DNA of 64,000 bases from Amphibacillus xylanus NBRC 15112 (GTDB lineage: Bacteria > Bacillota > Bacilli > Bacillales > Amphibacillaceae), in contig NC_018704.1 of the NCBI RefSeq assembly GCF_000307165.1, positions 2,505,487 through 2,569,486 of the forward strand, written 5' to 3'. Below are positions 38,293 through 47,328 of this stretch, piece by piece (the stretch's first letter is position 1; each line of letters opens with the position of its first letter). The notes below the pieces were generated by a model. That model made no database searches and had not been told where the DNA came from. It saw only the letters and a program-made list of their open reading frames with translations. Position numbers and translations under genes: made by a program.

Positions 38293-40263
38293 TTATTCAT
38301 TTCCTCCCTCAATCGATTGATCAATTATTTCAATAAGTTGTTGATAAGCTTCTTGAACTGATATGTTTTCGAGTTGTGTAGCTGCATTTGATAAATGCCC
38401 CCCACCACCCATTTGTTCCATAATCAGTTGAACATTTATATCACCAGCGGATCTAGCACTTATGCCAATACGCTGATCTGAACGCTCTGAAATTACAAAT
38501 GAAGCTAATATATTTCGCATGCCCAGCAATGTATCTGCTGTTTGAGCAATGACTACTGAGTTAAATGTTTGCCCAGGTTCTGCTACGGCAATAGCAATAT
38601 TGTTTTTATAAATTGTAGTTCTTTCAATTAAGTGACTTCTCTTTATGAAATCCTCTAAATCATCTTTTAAAAAGTTTTGGACTAAAATTGTATCTGCACC
38701 TTTTGAGCGTAAGTATGACGCGGCATCAAATGTTCTTGATCCTGTTCGGAAATTAAAGTTTTTCGTATCAACAACAATCCCTGCTAATAAAGCAGTTGCC
38801 TCAAGTCGACTTAATTTAACTAATGGTGCCTGATACTCAATTAATTCCGTGACAAGCTCTGCTGTTGATGAAGCATATGGCTCCATGTAAACCAAAGTTG
38901 GATCTTCAATAAATTCTTCACCGCGGCGATGATGATCAATAACGACAATATGATCGGTTTTATTTAATAGACGACTTTCAATTACTATCGATGGACGATG
39001 GGTATCTACAACGACAATCAGCGAACCTTTTGTCACTAATTCTATTGCTTGATCTGGGCTAATGATGTAATCCCACAGTTCAGTGTCTTTAAATTCTTGG
39101 ATTAGTCGACTAACACCAAAGTTTAATTCATTAACATCTAAGACGATAAATGCTTCAATTTCATTCGCTAGCGCCATCTTTAAGATACCTATTGCTGAAC
39201 CTACCGAATCCATATCAGGGGATTGGTGGCCCATAATAAAGACTTGTTCACTTTCAACCATTAGCTGTTTAAGTGCATTTGAAATCACGCGAGCACGTAC
39301 GCGTGTCCGTTTTTCCATCGGATTAGTTTTGCCACCAAAAAAGCGAACTTTTCCTTCTGTATCTTTAATGACTACTTGATCACCACCACGACCAAGCGCT
39401 AGATCTAAACTTGATTGAGCCAACTCTCCCAATACAGTTAATTGGTTTGATCGGTGACCAATGCCAAAGCTTATCGTTAACGGGACATTATTATTATCTA
39501 AAATCAGTTCACGAAATTCATCAAGTATTTCAAATTTTGATTTCTCCAAAGCTTCTAATATTTGTTGATTTAAGACTGCTAAGAACCTGTCTTGAGAGAT
39601 TCGCTTTAAATAAATTCCATAATGATTAGACCATTTGTTTAATATTGATGTTACATGGGAATTCAACTGACTTCTCCCTGTATCATCCATTGTCTTTGTT
39701 GTTTCATCATAATTGTCTAAATAGATGATCCCTAGCACGGGCTTAACATTGTTGTAATGATGTTGGATTTTAACTTGCTTAGTCTGATCAAGAAAATATA
39801 ATAAACGCTCTTCTTTTTTTATCGTTACAGCAAAATGACAATCTTCTAAATAAAAATTCACTTTAGGTTTATCTTCTTTAATGGCAGTAATTATATCTTT
39901 AGAAAAAACGTCTAAGCTTTTACCAACAAAGGTTCCTTCTTTAACAAACTGATTTAAGTAAGGATTGACCCACTCAATTTCAAAAGCATCATTATAAAGC
40001 AGAATACCAACAGGCATTTCTAATAGTGCCTCTTCTCCTACTTTCCTCACTCGATGCGATAGAGTCATAATATATTTTTCTTGTTCCACAATCTCTCTTT
40101 GTTCTTGACGGATTGTGTAATATAGAGAAAGCCCAAGTAAAATTGTCATTACTAATCCTAGGATCCATTGTAAAAACCAAGTGAATCCTAATAGAATAAA
40201 TGCAATTAAGTAAATAAGGATAATATGCATGCTTGGACTATATTTTTCAATTGTATTACGCAT
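38293..40263 (-). CDS. gdpP: GdpP cyclic-di-AMP phosphodiesterase
   Basis: 656 residues, the family's normal length: two N-terminal membrane segments (about 10-50), a PAS domain (about 75-160), a degenerate GGDEF (about 175-300) and a DHH/DHHA1 phosphodiesterase with GHQSPDMDSVGS, VVVDTHRPS, VIDHHRRGEE and GGGGHLSNAA. It cleaves c-di-AMP to pApA and so affects potassium uptake and wall stress. It lies between yybS and rplI as in B. subtilis (yybT). Confidence 0.96.
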   Translation of the reverse strand: MRNTIEKYSPSMHIILIYLIAFILLGFTWFLQWILGLVMTILLGLSLYYTIRQEQREIVEQEKYIMTLSHRVRKVGEEALLEMPVGILLYNDAFEIEWVNPYLNQFVKEGTFVGKSLDVFSKDIITAIKEDKPKVNFYLEDCHFAVTIKKEERLLYFLDQTKQVKIQHHYNNVKPVLGIIYLDNYDETTKTMDDTGRSQLNSHVTSILNKWSNHYGIYLKRISQDRFLAVLNQQILEALEKSKFEILDEFRELILDNNNVPLTISFGIGHRSNQLTVLGELAQSSLDLALGRGGDQVVIKDTEGKVRFFGGKTNPMEKRTRVRARVISNALKQLMVESEQVFIMGHQSPDMDSVGSAIGILKMALANEIEAFIVLDVNELNFGVSRLIQEFKDTELWDYIISPDQAIELVTKGSLIVVVDTHRPSIVIESRLLNKTDHIVVIDHHRRGEEFIEDPTLVYMEPYASSTAELVTELIEYQAPLVKLSRLEATALLAGIVVDTKNFNFRTGSRTFDAASYLRSKGADTILVQNFLKDDLEDFIKRSHLIERTTIYKNNIAIAVAEPGQTFNSVVIAQTADTLLGMRNILASFVISERSDQRIGISARSAGDINVQLIMEQMGGGGHLSNAATQLENISVQEAYQQLIEIIDQSIEGGNE

Positions 40264-40302
40264 ACCTTTCAGCTCCTAAATAGCTTACACGATTCATGAT
40301 CA

Positions 40303-41247
40303 TTATAATTTATTTCTTAGGTTGAATCCTACATCAATTATACCTAAGATTCTAGTTAGATACATCCCTAGAGGTAGAAATACTACAATAATTATAATGA
40401 CTAATACTGAGACAATTTTAGGTTGTCGCCTTTTTGCCAAAAGATCAATAATAAAAGACACTCCTTGAAGCGTGAATAAAAATCCTAATATAAGACCGGC
40501 ATTGAAAAATATTAGCCCTAATAATGAAAGTCCTTCAAAGTTAAACCATGACAAAATGACGATAAAAAAGTAAATAGTTAAAATAACTTTCGGGATTTTA
40601 AACGAACGAAACTTTGGAAAGGCTAATTGAGCTTGGTCAAAACGATTTAATACTTTATGGGTTAACCATTGTGAGACAAAACCATATAACATTGAGACCA
40701 TGATTAAAATCGATGGTATTAGGTCAAGTAACAGCATCATATCTTTCTCAATTGATCTAATATCATCTGTTGATAATTCGATTCCTGCTTCACTTAGTAG
40801 TAATTGGGTTGAATCAAGTGATTCTTTAATCATTAATTGATATTCTGTAACGAGACTTTGATCTGATAAGAAATGAATAATTAATAGTAGAATTAAAAAT
40901 CCAATGGCATAGCCGATTGTTCCTCTACTCCACACTTCATATGGATGTCGTTTACTTTTTAGTGCCTCACCGATAAATAATCCAGCGATAATTGCTACTA
41001 ATGTAATTGGTAAAGATATGATAAAGAAATAAAAAGCAAATAGGGAAATAAGGAGTAATATAATCACACTAAATATTGCTGCTGATTTCCAACCATATCG
41101 ATAACAAAAGACTGCAACTGGAACCGGTAACAGCAAAATCGAAAAATAGCCTAAAAAGGGAATGTATAATGTTACAAGTAATATTGCGAAAATTATTGCC
41201 CCTAAAAGAAAACCATCTTTAATTAAGCGGCTCTGTTGTCTATCCAT
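40303..41247 (-). CDS. yybS: YybS family membrane protein (DUF2232)
   Basis: 314 residues from ATG 41247 (GAGGTG, 6-base gap; the frame is open 31 codons further). About eight hydrophobic segments fill the protein. Place and topology match YybS, the DUF2232 protein upstream of gdpP; its molecular role is not established. The remote resemblance of this family to ECF S components is known, but no ligand can be named. Probably cotranscribed with gdpP, 39 bases away. Confidence 0.85.
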   Translation of the reverse strand: MDRQQSRLIKDGFLLGAIIFAILLVTLYIPFLGYFSILLLPVPVAVFCYRYGWKSAAIFSVIILLLISLFAFYFFIISLPITLVAIIAGLFIGEALKSKRHPYEVWSRGTIGYAIGFLILLLIIHFLSDQSLVTEYQLMIKESLDSTQLLLSEAGIELSTDDIRSIEKDMMLLLDLIPSILIMVSMLYGFVSQWLTHKVLNRFDQAQLAFPKFRSFKIPKVILTIYFFIVILSWFNFEGLSLLGLIFFNAGLILGFLFTLQGVSFIIDLLAKRRQPKIVSVLVIIIIVVFLPLGMYLTRILGIIDVGFNLRNKL

Positions 41248-41489
41248 CTGCCACACCTCATTAATATTTTTATTACATGTGAGAAAAAGCACAGCATATG
41301 GCTGTGCTCTAAATAATCTAAAATTTAGTCGTTTCTTCATTAATAATTGACAATAAGTCTACTTTCTATTATAGCTAGTAAATTTTAAAAAAACAAACGA
41401 TACAATAGTCTCACTTTTTTGAATAGTATTTCTTTTTCCTGAGATAAATTGATATAATAAGCCTAATTAGTCAAAGGGGGACGCATGTC

Positions 41490-42275
41490 ATGATTACAAC
41501 ACTATTTTTTGATCTAGATGATACATTATTATGGGATAAAAAAAGTATCGAAATGGCCTTTCAAGCTACTTGTCAACATGTAAAGGAGTTAGATCCTAAT
41601 GTACTTGAACAAGCTGTAAGAAACGAAGCTAGAAAGTTATATGAAAGCTACCCTACTTATCCATTTACTCAAATGATTGGTATTAATCCATTTGAAGGAC
41701 TTTGGGGAACATTTAATGATGCTGGCGAAGACTTTGAAAAAATGTACCAACTTATGCCTGAATATCAAAAAGCAGCCTGGACTAACGGGTTAAAAGCTTG
41801 TGGGATTGACAACCCAACCTTGGGAGATACACTTGCTAAACAGTTTATAAAGGAACGACTCAACCATCCGTATGTCTACCCTGAAACATTTGATGTACTT
41901 GACCAACTAAAAGACAAATATCAGCTACTACTATTAACTAATGGCGCACCTTCATTACAAAATACAAAATTAACGTTAACGCCTGAAATTGCTGAACGAT
42001 TTAATCATATTGTTATATCAGGTGATTTTGGACGTGGAAAACCAGATCCGGGAATATTTGAGTATGCACTAAATATAGCAAATGTAACAGCTGAAGAGGT
42101 CATTATGATCGGTGATAACTTAATGACTGACATTCTCGGTGCTAACCGAACGGGGATAAAAAATATTTGGATTAATCATCACAAGCAAACTGCTGACAAT
42201 GTCATCCCTACTTATCAAGTTGATAGGCTAAAAGAAATCATTCCAATTATTGAATCTATTTCTAGACAAAAATAA
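41490..42275 (+). CDS. HAD-superfamily hydrolase (YfnB/YjjG-like)
   Basis: 261 residues. HAD motifs: FFDLDDTLL with nucleophile Asp8 and Asp10, LLTNGA (motif II), the Lys in FGRGKPDPGIF, and MIGDNLMTDILGA (motif IV). A C1-type helical cap lies at about 18-110. Such enzymes dephosphorylate small metabolites or nucleotides; the substrate is not predictable. A start after AAAGGGGG, and a terminator (42282-42325) ends the unit. Confidence 0.88.
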   Translation: MITTLFFDLDDTLLWDKKSIEMAFQATCQHVKELDPNVLEQAVRNEARKLYESYPTYPFTQMIGINPFEGLWGTFNDAGEDFEKMYQLMPEYQKAAWTNGLKACGIDNPTLGDTLAKQFIKERLNHPYVYPETFDVLDQLKDKYQLLLLTNGAPSLQNTKLTLTPEIAERFNHIVISGDFGRGKPDPGIFEYALNIANVTAEEVIMIGDNLMTDILGANRTGIKNIWINHHKQTADNVIPTYQVDRLKEIIPIIESISRQK

Positions 42276-42281
42276 CATTTG

Positions 42282-42325
42282 GAAGGTTAATCTTTGTTGT
42301 TATTGACGCACGGATTAACCTTTTA
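42282..42325 (+). terminator. Terminator after the HAD hydrolase gene
   Basis: AAGGTTAATC and GATTAACCTT pair around a loop of about 20 bases, then TTTACTG follows. Confidence 0.75.
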
Positions 42326-42425
42326 CTGTAAAAGTTTAATTAAATTTTTAGCTGTTAGTCCAAACTTAATTTGCCTATGCTATAATTGCCTTCAAAATAC
42401 AGTTATTTGAATAGAGGTGAGGAAG

Positions 42426-43181
42426 ATGACAAAAGTATTTGGGCATCGGGGTAGTAAAGGTTATTTCCCGGAAAATACTTTGCTCAGTTTTCACGAAGCT
42501 ATAAGGGCGGGAGTCGATGGAATAGAGCTTGATGTGCACCTAACTAAAGATCGTCAATTAGTTGTTATCCATGATGCAACTGTTGATCGAACTTTTGACG
42601 GAAGTGGTTATGTTAAAGACTTTAATCTCGTTGATCTGAAAAGATTGAAGCTTAATCAGTCATTTAAATCATTTACACATTATCAATCAACATGGGATTT
42701 AGAACGTATTCCTACATTAGAAGAAGCCTTAGAGATTTTTGCGTTAGCCAAGATCGATTTGAATATTGAATTAAAAACAACTCAATTTGACTATCCTGGT
42801 ATTGAGGAAATGGTGATTTCCTGTGTAAAGCAATATGCACCATCATTAAACGTTATCTATTCTTCATTTCATTTACCAACACTTGCCCGATTACGAGCTT
42901 GTGATCCAAATTGTAATATTGGTTTTCTAGTCGAACAACCTATCCCATTATTACAAGATTATTTAAAGCAATTTCAACTAAACAAGATCCACCTTGATAA
43001 GTCACTGATTAAACATATCAAAATGACTTCAGACATTAGTATGCAAGATATTAAAGTTTGGACTGTAAATAAAACAAGTGAATTAATTTATTTTCTAAAC
43101 AAAGAGGTTGATACGATTATTACTGATTTTCCAGATCGTGCACTTCAAATCCGACATGAATTAAAGGCAAATTCGAGTTAA
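42426..43181 (+). CDS. Glycerophosphodiester phosphodiesterase family protein
   Basis: 251 residues from ATG 42426 behind AGAGGTGAGG (the frame opens three codons earlier at a GTG). GDPD motifs: GHRGSKGYFPENT (His and Arg at 7-8, Glu16) and GVDGIELDVHLTKD with the metal-binding Glu and Asp, then VVIHDATVDRT. It splits glycerophosphodiesters to glycerol-3-phosphate and an alcohol. There is no signal peptide, so it acts in the cytoplasm. It ends at a terminator whose T-tail has been hit by a MITE. Confidence 0.9.
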   Translation: MTKVFGHRGSKGYFPENTLLSFHEAIRAGVDGIELDVHLTKDRQLVVIHDATVDRTFDGSGYVKDFNLVDLKRLKLNQSFKSFTHYQSTWDLERIPTLEEALEIFALAKIDLNIELKTTQFDYPGIEEMVISCVKQYAPSLNVIYSSFHLPTLARLRACDPNCNIGFLVEQPIPLLQDYLKQFQLNKIHLDKSLIKHIKMTSDISMQDIKVWTVNKTSELIYFLNKEVDTIITDFPDRALQIRHELKANSS

Positions 43182-43208
43182 AAATTAATGTTGATACTTA
43201 ATCAATAG

Positions 43209-43236
43209 ACATCCTTCCATTTGAAAGGATGTTTTA
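43209..43236 (+). terminator. Terminator after the GDPD gene, with MITE inserted in its tail
   Basis: ACATCCTT (43209-43216) and AAGGATGT (43225-43232) form the stem; the following TTTTATT belongs to the 8-bp target duplication of MITE copy C. Confidence 0.8.
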
Positions 43237-43238
43237 TT

Positions 43239-43718
43239 GGTTCAATGTCAAATAGTGTTGGTAGGTTTTATAATTAGTCGCGAATAAATTTATATTAGCT
43301 TTAATAAAGATACAACTTGTTCACCGCAGGTGAAATACACTCGCTTTCCGCGGGCACGGCTTTTAGCTAACTAAGGCCAGCAAAGAACGCTTGCCTTAGT
43401 GGATCTTCAGCTCGTGCTCTTCCCGCAGGAGTCTCGTGTATTTCACCTGCTGTTTTTCACTTCTAAATTAATTGGCTGCTATTTTAACTAAGCAGTTTCC
43501 TCTTGCATTCGTTCTCTAAAAATGTAAGGGATCTAACTCTTCGTCTTTAATATTAAATGTTTTTCGTATACCATGAGAGTAGGCCATGTAGATTCTCCTT
43601 TAAATTGGTTTTCGTCGACTTAATTATAAAGGAATCTGCTGGTCTTTTTCTATGGAAACACAAAAAAGGGGTTAGCAAATTCGTAAAAGAACTCACCAGC
43701 ACCAAAAACTATAGAACA
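43239..43718. repeat. ISL3-like MITE, copy C (480 bp, uninterrupted)
   Basis: Flanked by an 8-bp direct repeat GTTTTATT (43231-43238 and 43719-43726). The ends are GGTTCAATGTCAAATAGTGTTGGT and, inward from the right, TGTTCTATAGTTTTTGGTGCTGG. Inside, arms CAGGTGAAATACACTCGCTTTCCGCGGG (about 43326) and CCCGCAGGAGTCTCGTGTATTTCACCTG (about 43424) pair into a long hairpin holding TTAGCTAACTAAGG / GCCTTAGTGGATC. A second hairpin (GTAGATTCTCCTTTA / TATAAAGGAATCTGC, about 43588-43640) lies to the right. No intact ORF. It serves as the empty-site reference for the IS110 insertion in copy B. Confidence 0.88.
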
Positions 43719-43849
43719 GTTTTATTGTCTTATTTGTCTTTGGCTATTATATCTGCTAAGATACTAACGGTTAACAACTTACATACATTTCAATTCTATG
43801 GTTATTACACTTGTCAAAGTTATTTGTGGTATAAAAGGGAGAAGATATC

Positions 43850-45214
43850 ATGTATCACGCTGAAACATTAAAAGATAAATTTCTACTATTCTTAAAAATA
43901 TTATGGCCAATTATGGTCACTCAAATTAGTCTAGCACTCATGAACTTAGTTGACACGATTATGGCAGGTCAAGTTGGAACAGAAGACTTAGCGGGGGTTG
44001 CTATTGGGACTAGTCTATGGTCTCCTGTATTTACTGGGATGAATGGTATTATCCTTGCTGTTACTCCTATTGTTGCTCATTACTTAGGGAAAAATGAAAA
44101 TAACAAAATTCACTTTACTGTAACTCAAGCTATCTATTTAGCTGTCATAACTGCTGTTTTGATCATTTCTGTAGGTGGAATCTTCTTATCACCGATTCTT
44201 AATTACATGGATCTTGAGCCAAATGTAAGACACATTGCGCTAAACTATTTAATTGGTCTTTCAATTGGAATTATCCCACTATTTGTTTCTAATGTTTTAC
44301 GAAATTTCTATGATGCACAAGGTTATACGCGTATTTCAATGTTAATTACACTTATTGCTGTACCATTTAATATCGTTCTCAATTATTGCTTTATATTTGG
44401 AAAATTAGGTTTGCCTAAAATGGGTGGTATTGGAGCAGGTTATGCAACTGGAATTAGTTATTGGATAACACTAATGATTAGTATTTTTATGACCTTTAAA
44501 CTTCAAAATGTTAGACATTATCGTCTTTTTGTTAATTGGGTAAAACCTTCTGTGAAAAGTTGGTTAGAACAATTGAAAATAGGTGTACCCATTGGATTAT
44601 CTATTTTCTTTGAATCAAGTATTTTTTCAGTTGTAACACTATTAATTGGTATGATGTTCTCAACAGTGGCAATAGCAGCAAACCAAATTGTGATAAGCTT
44701 TACAACGCTTATCTTTATGATTCCATTAAGTATATCTATGGCATTAACTATAGTTGTTAGCTATTCTGTTGGTGGACGCCGACTTAAGTCGGCTAAACAT
44801 TATACTTTCCTGGGCGTATCTAGTGGGATGACAATTCTGATCCTCACTGCAACGTTTATGTTCTTCTTCCGTGAAGAAATTGCTAAGCTATATTCAAATG
44901 ATCCTGAAGCGATTGCACTTGCAGCTCAGCTCTTCCTCGTATCTATTCTCTACCAATTGTCTGATAGTGTACAAGCTGGATTACAAGGAGTGCTAAGAGG
45001 GTTTAAAGATGTTACCGTCCCATTTTTTATCGCTTTTGTTTCTTATTGGATGATTGGTATGCCTGTCGGGTACTTATTAGCTACACAAACTAATCTCGGT
45101 CCAGCTGGTTTCTGGTTTGGTATTTCAATTGGCCTAACTAGTGCTGCAATTGGCTTTATCATTCGTCTACGCTTTACTTATCGTAAAGAGAAGCTGAAAT
45201 TACAAGCACAATAA
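43850..45214 (+). CDS. MATE family efflux protein
   Basis: 454 residues with 12 membrane segments in two related halves. The N-terminal MVTQISLALMNLVDTIMAGQVG and GTSLWSPVFTGMNGI, and the second-half ALTIVVSYSVGGRR, are typical of NorM-like sodium- or proton-driven multidrug exporters. The substrate cannot be predicted. Start behind GGGAGAAG. It is probably read from a promoter in the 131 bases between MITE copy C and the start, and ends in a bidirectional terminator shared with serA. Confidence 0.92.
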   Translation: MYHAETLKDKFLLFLKILWPIMVTQISLALMNLVDTIMAGQVGTEDLAGVAIGTSLWSPVFTGMNGIILAVTPIVAHYLGKNENNKIHFTVTQAIYLAVITAVLIISVGGIFLSPILNYMDLEPNVRHIALNYLIGLSIGIIPLFVSNVLRNFYDAQGYTRISMLITLIAVPFNIVLNYCFIFGKLGLPKMGGIGAGYATGISYWITLMISIFMTFKLQNVRHYRLFVNWVKPSVKSWLEQLKIGVPIGLSIFFESSIFSVVTLLIGMMFSTVAIAANQIVISFTTLIFMIPLSISMALTIVVSYSVGGRRLKSAKHYTFLGVSSGMTILILTATFMFFFREEIAKLYSNDPEAIALAAQLFLVSILYQLSDSVQAGLQGVLRGFKDVTVPFFIAFVSYWMIGMPVGYLLATQTNLGPAGFWFGISIGLTSAAIGFIIRLRFTYRKEKLKLQAQ

Positions 45215-45215
45215 T

Positions 45216-45264
45216 AAAATAGCAATGTCTAACGAATTTAATCCGCTGGACATTGCTATTTTTT
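45216..45264. terminator. Bidirectional terminator between the MATE gene and serA
   Basis: AAAATAGCAATGTC and GACATTGCTATTTT form a perfect 14-bp stem flanked by A-run and T-run, serving both convergent genes. Confidence 0.9.
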
Positions 45265-45267
45265 ATC

Positions 45268-46854
45268 TTATAACTCAACTGCACTAACTTTATAAATATC
45301 TTTAAGATCAAGTAATACTTGTAATTCTTCATCGGTTACTTCTTCATCCACTGAAAGCAGCATAATCGCCGCACCACCAATATCTTTACGTCCTACTTGC
45401 ATTGTTGCAATATTAATACCCTTTTTAGCAAGTTCAGTACCGACTCTTCCAATTGCACCAGGCTGATCTTTATGGTGGATATAAATTAAATGTCCTTCAG
45501 GAACAAGATCAACACGATATTCTTCTACCTGAACAATTCGTGGACCAAATCCTTTTAATAATGTTCCTGCAATAGCTTTTGTTTCGGTATCTGTTTTAAT
45601 TTCTACTTTTATTAGATTTGTAAAATCTTTTGGATGACTTGTTTTATGTTCATTAATGACAATACCTTGCTGTTCAGCTAAATATGCTGCATTGACATCG
45701 TTAATTCTCTCACCATAGTGAGGCTTTAACAGTCCTTTAACTGTATTTCTTGTGATTGGTGCAACTTCTACGTTATGGAGTTCCCCTGAATATGAAATTT
45801 TAATTTCTTTAATCACTTCATCAGTAAGGTTTGTTAAGAATCTCCCAAGCTTTTCAGCTAGATAAAAGTACGGTTCAATTTTTTTCATAATATCTTTTGG
45901 AACTGCTGGCATATTGACTGGATTTTTGACTGGTTGACCATTAAATAATCGAACGACATCATGACTAACATCAATTGCAACACTTTCTTGCGCCTCAACG
46001 GTACTTGCTCCTAAGTGTGGTGTTGCAATAACTTCAGGTAATTCCAATAATTTATTATCTACTGCGGGTTCCACTTCAAATACATCAAGTGCTGCTCCTG
46101 CAACTTTCCCTGCTACAATTGCATCATAAAGGTCATCCTCATTGATAATCCCGCCTCGAGCAACATTTATTAGCTGTACGCCTGGTTTCATCTTATCGAA
46201 CATTTTCTGATTGATTAAATTTTTCGTTTCTTTTAATAATGGTGTATGGATTGTAATAAAATCAGCGGCTTGAACAACTTCTTCAACTGTTCCTTTAGTC
46301 ACGCCAATGTGCTCCGCTTTTTCATCAGTTAAAAATGGGTCATAGGCAATGACATTCATACGCTGTCCTTTTGCTCTAAGGGCAACCTCGCGGCCAATTC
46401 GACCCAAACCAATGACACCTAACGTCTTTCCTTTTAACTCAACACCGACATAAGTTTTTCGATCCCACTTTTTATTCTTGAGTGCATAATACGCTTGTGG
46501 AATCTTTCTAGCTAATGCAGTTAACATGGCAATTGTATGTTCCGCTGCTGAATTCGTATTTCCATCCGGAGCATTTACTACAATGACACCATGTTCTGTA
46601 GCTGCTTTTAGATCAATGTTATCTACACCAACACCTGCACGACCAATTATTTTTAGTTTTTTACCCGCTGCAATAACTTCTTCCGTTACTTTTGTTTGGC
46701 TTCGAACGAGCAATGCATCATAATCAACGATTGTCTTAACAAGTTCTTCTGGTGTTAGATCAGTTATAATATCTACTTCTAGGTTATCTGCTTCTCTTAA
46801 AGGATAAATACCATCTTCGCTTAATGGATCACTAATTAATACTCGATACGTCAT
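45268..46854 (-). CDS. serA: D-3-phosphoglycerate dehydrogenase SerA
   Basis: 528 residues, the long type with an extra intervening domain and a C-terminal ACT domain (about 455-528). It oxidises 3-phosphoglycerate with NAD, the first step of serine synthesis. Visible: LGVIGLGRIGREVA (nucleotide site, about 144), NVARGGIINEDDL with the catalytic Arg, FEVEPA with Glu, and TPHLGAST with His. The ACT domain suggests serine feedback. A serine T-box leader upstream controls expression. Confidence 0.97.
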   Translation of the reverse strand: MTYRVLISDPLSEDGIYPLREADNLEVDIITDLTPEELVKTIVDYDALLVRSQTKVTEEVIAAGKKLKIIGRAGVGVDNIDLKAATEHGVIVVNAPDGNTNSAAEHTIAMLTALARKIPQAYYALKNKKWDRKTYVGVELKGKTLGVIGLGRIGREVALRAKGQRMNVIAYDPFLTDEKAEHIGVTKGTVEEVVQAADFITIHTPLLKETKNLINQKMFDKMKPGVQLINVARGGIINEDDLYDAIVAGKVAGAALDVFEVEPAVDNKLLELPEVIATPHLGASTVEAQESVAIDVSHDVVRLFNGQPVKNPVNMPAVPKDIMKKIEPYFYLAEKLGRFLTNLTDEVIKEIKISYSGELHNVEVAPITRNTVKGLLKPHYGERINDVNAAYLAEQQGIVINEHKTSHPKDFTNLIKVEIKTDTETKAIAGTLLKGFGPRIVQVEEYRVDLVPEGHLIYIHHKDQPGAIGRVGTELAKKGINIATMQVGRKDIGGAAIMLLSVDEEVTDEELQVLLDLKDIYKVSAVEL

Positions 46855-46936
46855 TTGATCATTCCCCTTATCTAAATTTTATTAACTTTGTTAATAACAG
46901 CTTAGTAGTTAGGATGCACCCCTTTCCTTTAAAATA

Positions 46937-47180
46937 AAAAACTTTTCACCCATTACGTACACTCGTAAGGGGCGAAAAGTTGTTATTCTATTTCCGCGGT
47001 GCCACCCTAATTTTATTGATTGATCTTCAATCAATTCTTAATTGGATTCCTGGGTAACGTCCATTAACGATTAAGCTTACTAATATCGTTCAGCTTAACA
47101 ACTCAGAAGTGGAATTTACTAAATAACTTACTGGTTCGCACCACCCACCAGCTCTCTAAAAAAGTTTAATTCAATAAATA
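46937..47180 (-). promoter_or_regulatory. T-box riboswitch, serine-specific, upstream of serA
   Basis: On the minus strand: T-box AGGGTGGCACCGCGG (46994-47008), terminator AACTTTTCGCCCCTTACG / CGTAATGGGTGAAAAGTT with T-run (46940-46981), and the stem I landmark GAGTTG six bases after the specifier TCC (plus-strand GGA at 47111-47113). TCC is a serine codon and TGGC in the bulge pairs with GCCA, agreeing with the G discriminator of tRNA-Ser. Both signals point to serine, matching serA. Confidence 0.95.
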
Positions 47181-47288
47181 TGTCTTCATCCTCGTTTTTA
47201 TATTATCTAATTATTTTGAATTTTTATTATATACTAGCACGTTTATTAAAAATGTCAATTAAAATTATCAAATTTTTATAAAAAAAGA

Positions 47289-47311
47289 GTGGGACAAAAT
47301 AATTTGCCCAC
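47289..47311 (-). terminator. Terminator after rnfD
   Basis: On the minus strand GTGGGCAAAT pairs with ATTTTGTCCCAC and a run of Ts follows. It ends the rnfCD unit before the serA leader. Confidence 0.8.
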
Positions 47312-47328
47312 CCCTAATCAACACTTAC

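Noticed and set aside
42462..42477. TATTTCCCGGAAAATA, one mismatch from a Noc site
   Set aside because: It lies inside the GDPD gene and encodes the conserved YFPENT motif, so the match is explained by protein coding.
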